Below, one piece after another: positions 62,570 through 64,000 of a DNA stretch of 64,000 nucleotides (position 1 is the first letter of the stretch; every line of letters starts with the position of its first letter). Below the pieces are notes generated by a model. That model did not search any database, was not told the origin of the DNA, and was given only the letters and a program-made list of their open reading frames with translations. Made by a program: the position numbers and the translations under genes. The stretch is taken from positions 558,001 through 622,000 of the forward strand of contig NZ_CP009505.1 in NCBI RefSeq assembly GCF_000970045.1. Direction: 5' to 3'. Source of the DNA: Methanosarcina sp. MTP4 (GTDB lineage Archaea; Halobacteriota; Methanosarcinia; Methanosarcinales; Methanosarcinaceae).

Positions 62570-62863
62570 ATGGCTGAGGTTAAAATCAAATTATTTGCAA
62601 ATTTGCGGGAGGCTGCCGGGACCCCTGAGTTGCAGCTCTCCGGAGAAAAAGTGCTTGATATTCTTTTATCTCTCACGGAAAAATTCCCCGGGCTAAAAGA
62701 CCTCATTTTTGAAGAGGCGGAAGATGAAAGTGAAAACCCTGCCCTTTGCGGATACATAAATGTCCTTATCAACGGAAACAATGTCCGGCACCTGGAAGGG
62801 CTCGATACTCTTCTGTCCGAGGCCGATGAAATAGCAGTCTTGCCCCCGGTTTCTGGAGGCTGA
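62570..62863 (+). CDS. MoaD/ThiS-family sulfur carrier (SAMP-like)
   Basis: A 97-residue ubiquitin-like protein ending PPVSGG, with the diglycine that is adenylated and thiolated. It opens VKIKLFANLREAAGTPELQL, a MoaD-type start. It likely carries sulfur for molybdopterin synthesis or acts as a small archaeal modifier. It is directly upstream of moeA (27 bp gap), which supports a molybdenum cofactor role. Confidence 0.93.
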   Translation: MAEVKIKLFANLREAAGTPELQLSGEKVLDILLSLTEKFPGLKDLIFEEAEDESENPALCGYINVLINGNNVRHLEGLDTLLSEADEIAVLPPVSGG

Positions 62864-62890
62864 TTTACCTTTAAGGAGTGCTTGAAGAGT

Positions 62891-64000
62891 ATGGGCAAAA
62901 TATTCAGGGAGCGGACCCCTGTCGGGGAAGCCAGAAAACTTTTTCTTGAAAATATCTCTCCGATTCGTGAGTCTGAAGAAGTGCCTCTTGAAGCCTGTGC
63001 AGGCAGGGTGCTGGCAGAGGTTGTAATCGCAGAGCGAAACGTGCCTCATTACCGGCGTTCAGCGATGGACGGATACGCAGTCAGGGCTTCCGATACCCTG
63101 GGAGCGACCCCTTCTAATCCCGTGTTGCTGCAGCTTTCGGAGAATGTAGGGGAAGGGACCTGCATCTGGGTGCATACTGGGACAGCCGTGCCTGACGAAG
63201 CCGATGCCGTGCTCATGGTTGAGGATACGGTGGTTGTAGGCGATATGGTCGAAGCCAGGGCTCAGGTCTATCCTAACAGGAACATCGGAATGGTGGGGGA
63301 AGACGTAAAAATAGGTGACCTGATCTTTGAAAAGGGACATTTCCTGCGTCCCTGTGACGCTTCAGTTCTCGCATCCCTGGGCTTTAGTGATGTTAGGGTC
63401 CTTAGAAAACCGGTAGTTACGATCATTCCCACGGGCGACGAACTCGTTAGTCGGGAAAACACCCTGGAAGTCCCACCTCCGGGAATGGTGCTCGAAACAA
63501 ACGGCCTGATGGCGGCTCTTTATGTTGAAAAGTGGGGGGGAATCCCCCGCTGCACCAAAATCGTGCCCGACGACCCGGAAAAGATTGCAGATGCCGTAAA
63601 AGCCAGCCTGGATGGGGATATGGTCCTAATATGCGGGGGAACTTCAGTGGGAAAGCGGGACCATGCTCCACAGGTAGTTGAATCTCTCGGGAAGCTGCTG
63701 GTACACGGGGTAGGAAGCGTTCCCGGAAAACCTGCAGCTTTAGGGGTCATAGGCGAGGTCCCCATTGTCTGCCTCCCCGGCTATCCTGTAGCCGGGCTTG
63801 TCGCCCTGTACTTCTTTGCAAGGCCCGGGCTGAGGAAATGCGGGGCAATTCCTGAAATTCCGGACACTGTTCTGAAAATGTGCCTGGCTGCAAAGCTCAG
63901 TTCCAGAATCGGGTATGTTAGTTTCGTGCGGGTAGTCTTCGAAGGAGACCGTGTAAGACCTTTGATGGGTGCCGGGGCAGGGGTCCTGAGTTCTGTTGCA
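62891..64000 (+). CDS. moeA: molybdopterin molybdotransferase, incomplete at window end
   Basis: Inserts molybdenum or tungsten into molybdopterin. The frame is open for 370 codons to the window edge; full-length members are about 400. Family motifs: MDGYAVRASDT, GTAVPDEADAVLMVEDT, MVGEDVKIGDLI, TGDELV, GGTSVGKRDHAPQVVESLG, and GKPAALGVIGEVPIVCLPGYPVAGLVAL. ATG 62891 follows the MoaD-like gene at 62570. Methanosarcina needs the cofactor for formylmethanofuran dehydrogenase. Confidence 0.96.
   Translation, partial: MGKIFRERTPVGEARKLFLENISPIRESEEVPLEACAGRVLAEVVIAERNVPHYRRSAMDGYAVRASDTLGATPSNPVLLQLSENVGEGTCIWVHTGTAVPDEADAVLMVEDTVVVGDMVEARAQVYPNRNIGMVGEDVKIGDLIFEKGHFLRPCDASVLASLGFSDVRVLRKPVVTIIPTGDELVSRENTLEVPPPGMVLETNGLMAALYVEKWGGIPRCTKIVPDDPEKIADAVKASLDGDMVLICGGTSVGKRDHAPQVVESLGKLLVHGVGSVPGKPAALGVIGEVPIVCLPGYPVAGLVALYFFARPGLRKCGAIPEIPDTVLKMCLAAKLSSRIGYVSFVRVVFEGDRVRPLMGAGAGVLSSVA

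Overview
The window is a stretch of an archaeal chromosome, almost certainly Methanosarcina or a very close relative. The signs are a SUI1/eIF1 gene, an archaeal thiolase/HMG-CoA synthase/DUF35 mevalonate operon, a coenzyme F390 synthetase-like gene, archaeal type IV pilins, NreA, archaeal TATA boxes ahead of genes, and long intergenic spaces filled with short tandem repeats. The species cannot be fixed from the sequence alone. About 50 genes are supported, most of them housekeeping.

Layout. 0.4-4.8 kb: purH, a flavoprotein disulfide reductase relative and nth. 5.0-8.2 kb: a nickel/cobalt ECF transporter read leftwards in the order cbiO-cbiQ-cbiM-cbiN, with a NikR-like operator ahead of cbiM. 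8.4-14 kb: DNA polymerase IV, a chagasin-like inhibitor, a large PAPS-reductase/ferredoxin protein, a small membrane protein and a Cas4-like protein that has lost its nuclease residues. 14.1-17.5 kb: an HTH regulator followed by HMG-CoA synthase, thiolase and the DUF35 protein. 17.8-23.7 kb: a CYTH protein, two tandem pilins, metG and sppA. 23.9-29.3 kb: a leftward glucan-breakdown operon (two GH57 proteins, one probably inactive, a V4R protein and a GH15 glucoamylase). 29.6-36.3 kb: purL, small regulators, eIF1, an HTH gene coupled to nreA across a 44-bp duplication, and purC.

36.7-45.2 kb: an AAA ATPase, a metallo-hydrolase, a class II photolyase, DUF378, Bcp peroxiredoxin, a membrane protein, a pyrimidine-dimer glycosylase, and two related zinc-ribbon/winged-helix proteins flanking an AhpD-like protein. 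45.3-49.6 kb is the most accessory-looking part: a transposon remnant abuts a CotH kinase / VTC polyphosphate polymerase / DUF4956 membrane protein operon with a secreted acidic protein upstream. 50-64 kb: F390 synthetase-like, nikR, ArsR regulator, aldehyde dehydrogenase, DUF3303, uppP, a Ca2+-type P-ATPase, a frameshifted mscS, a Kef-type antiporter, a CBS protein, a MoaD-like protein and the start of moeA.

Themes. NikR (51.8 kb) very likely controls the nickel transporter at 5-8 kb. Several genes deal with DNA damage (nth, dinB, nreA, photolyase, dimer glycosylase), and two of them end in PCNA-binding motifs. Purine genes purH, purL and purC are scattered. Nearly every larger intergenic space holds its own array of identical 10-39 bp units, and similar low-complexity expansions sit inside several proteins.
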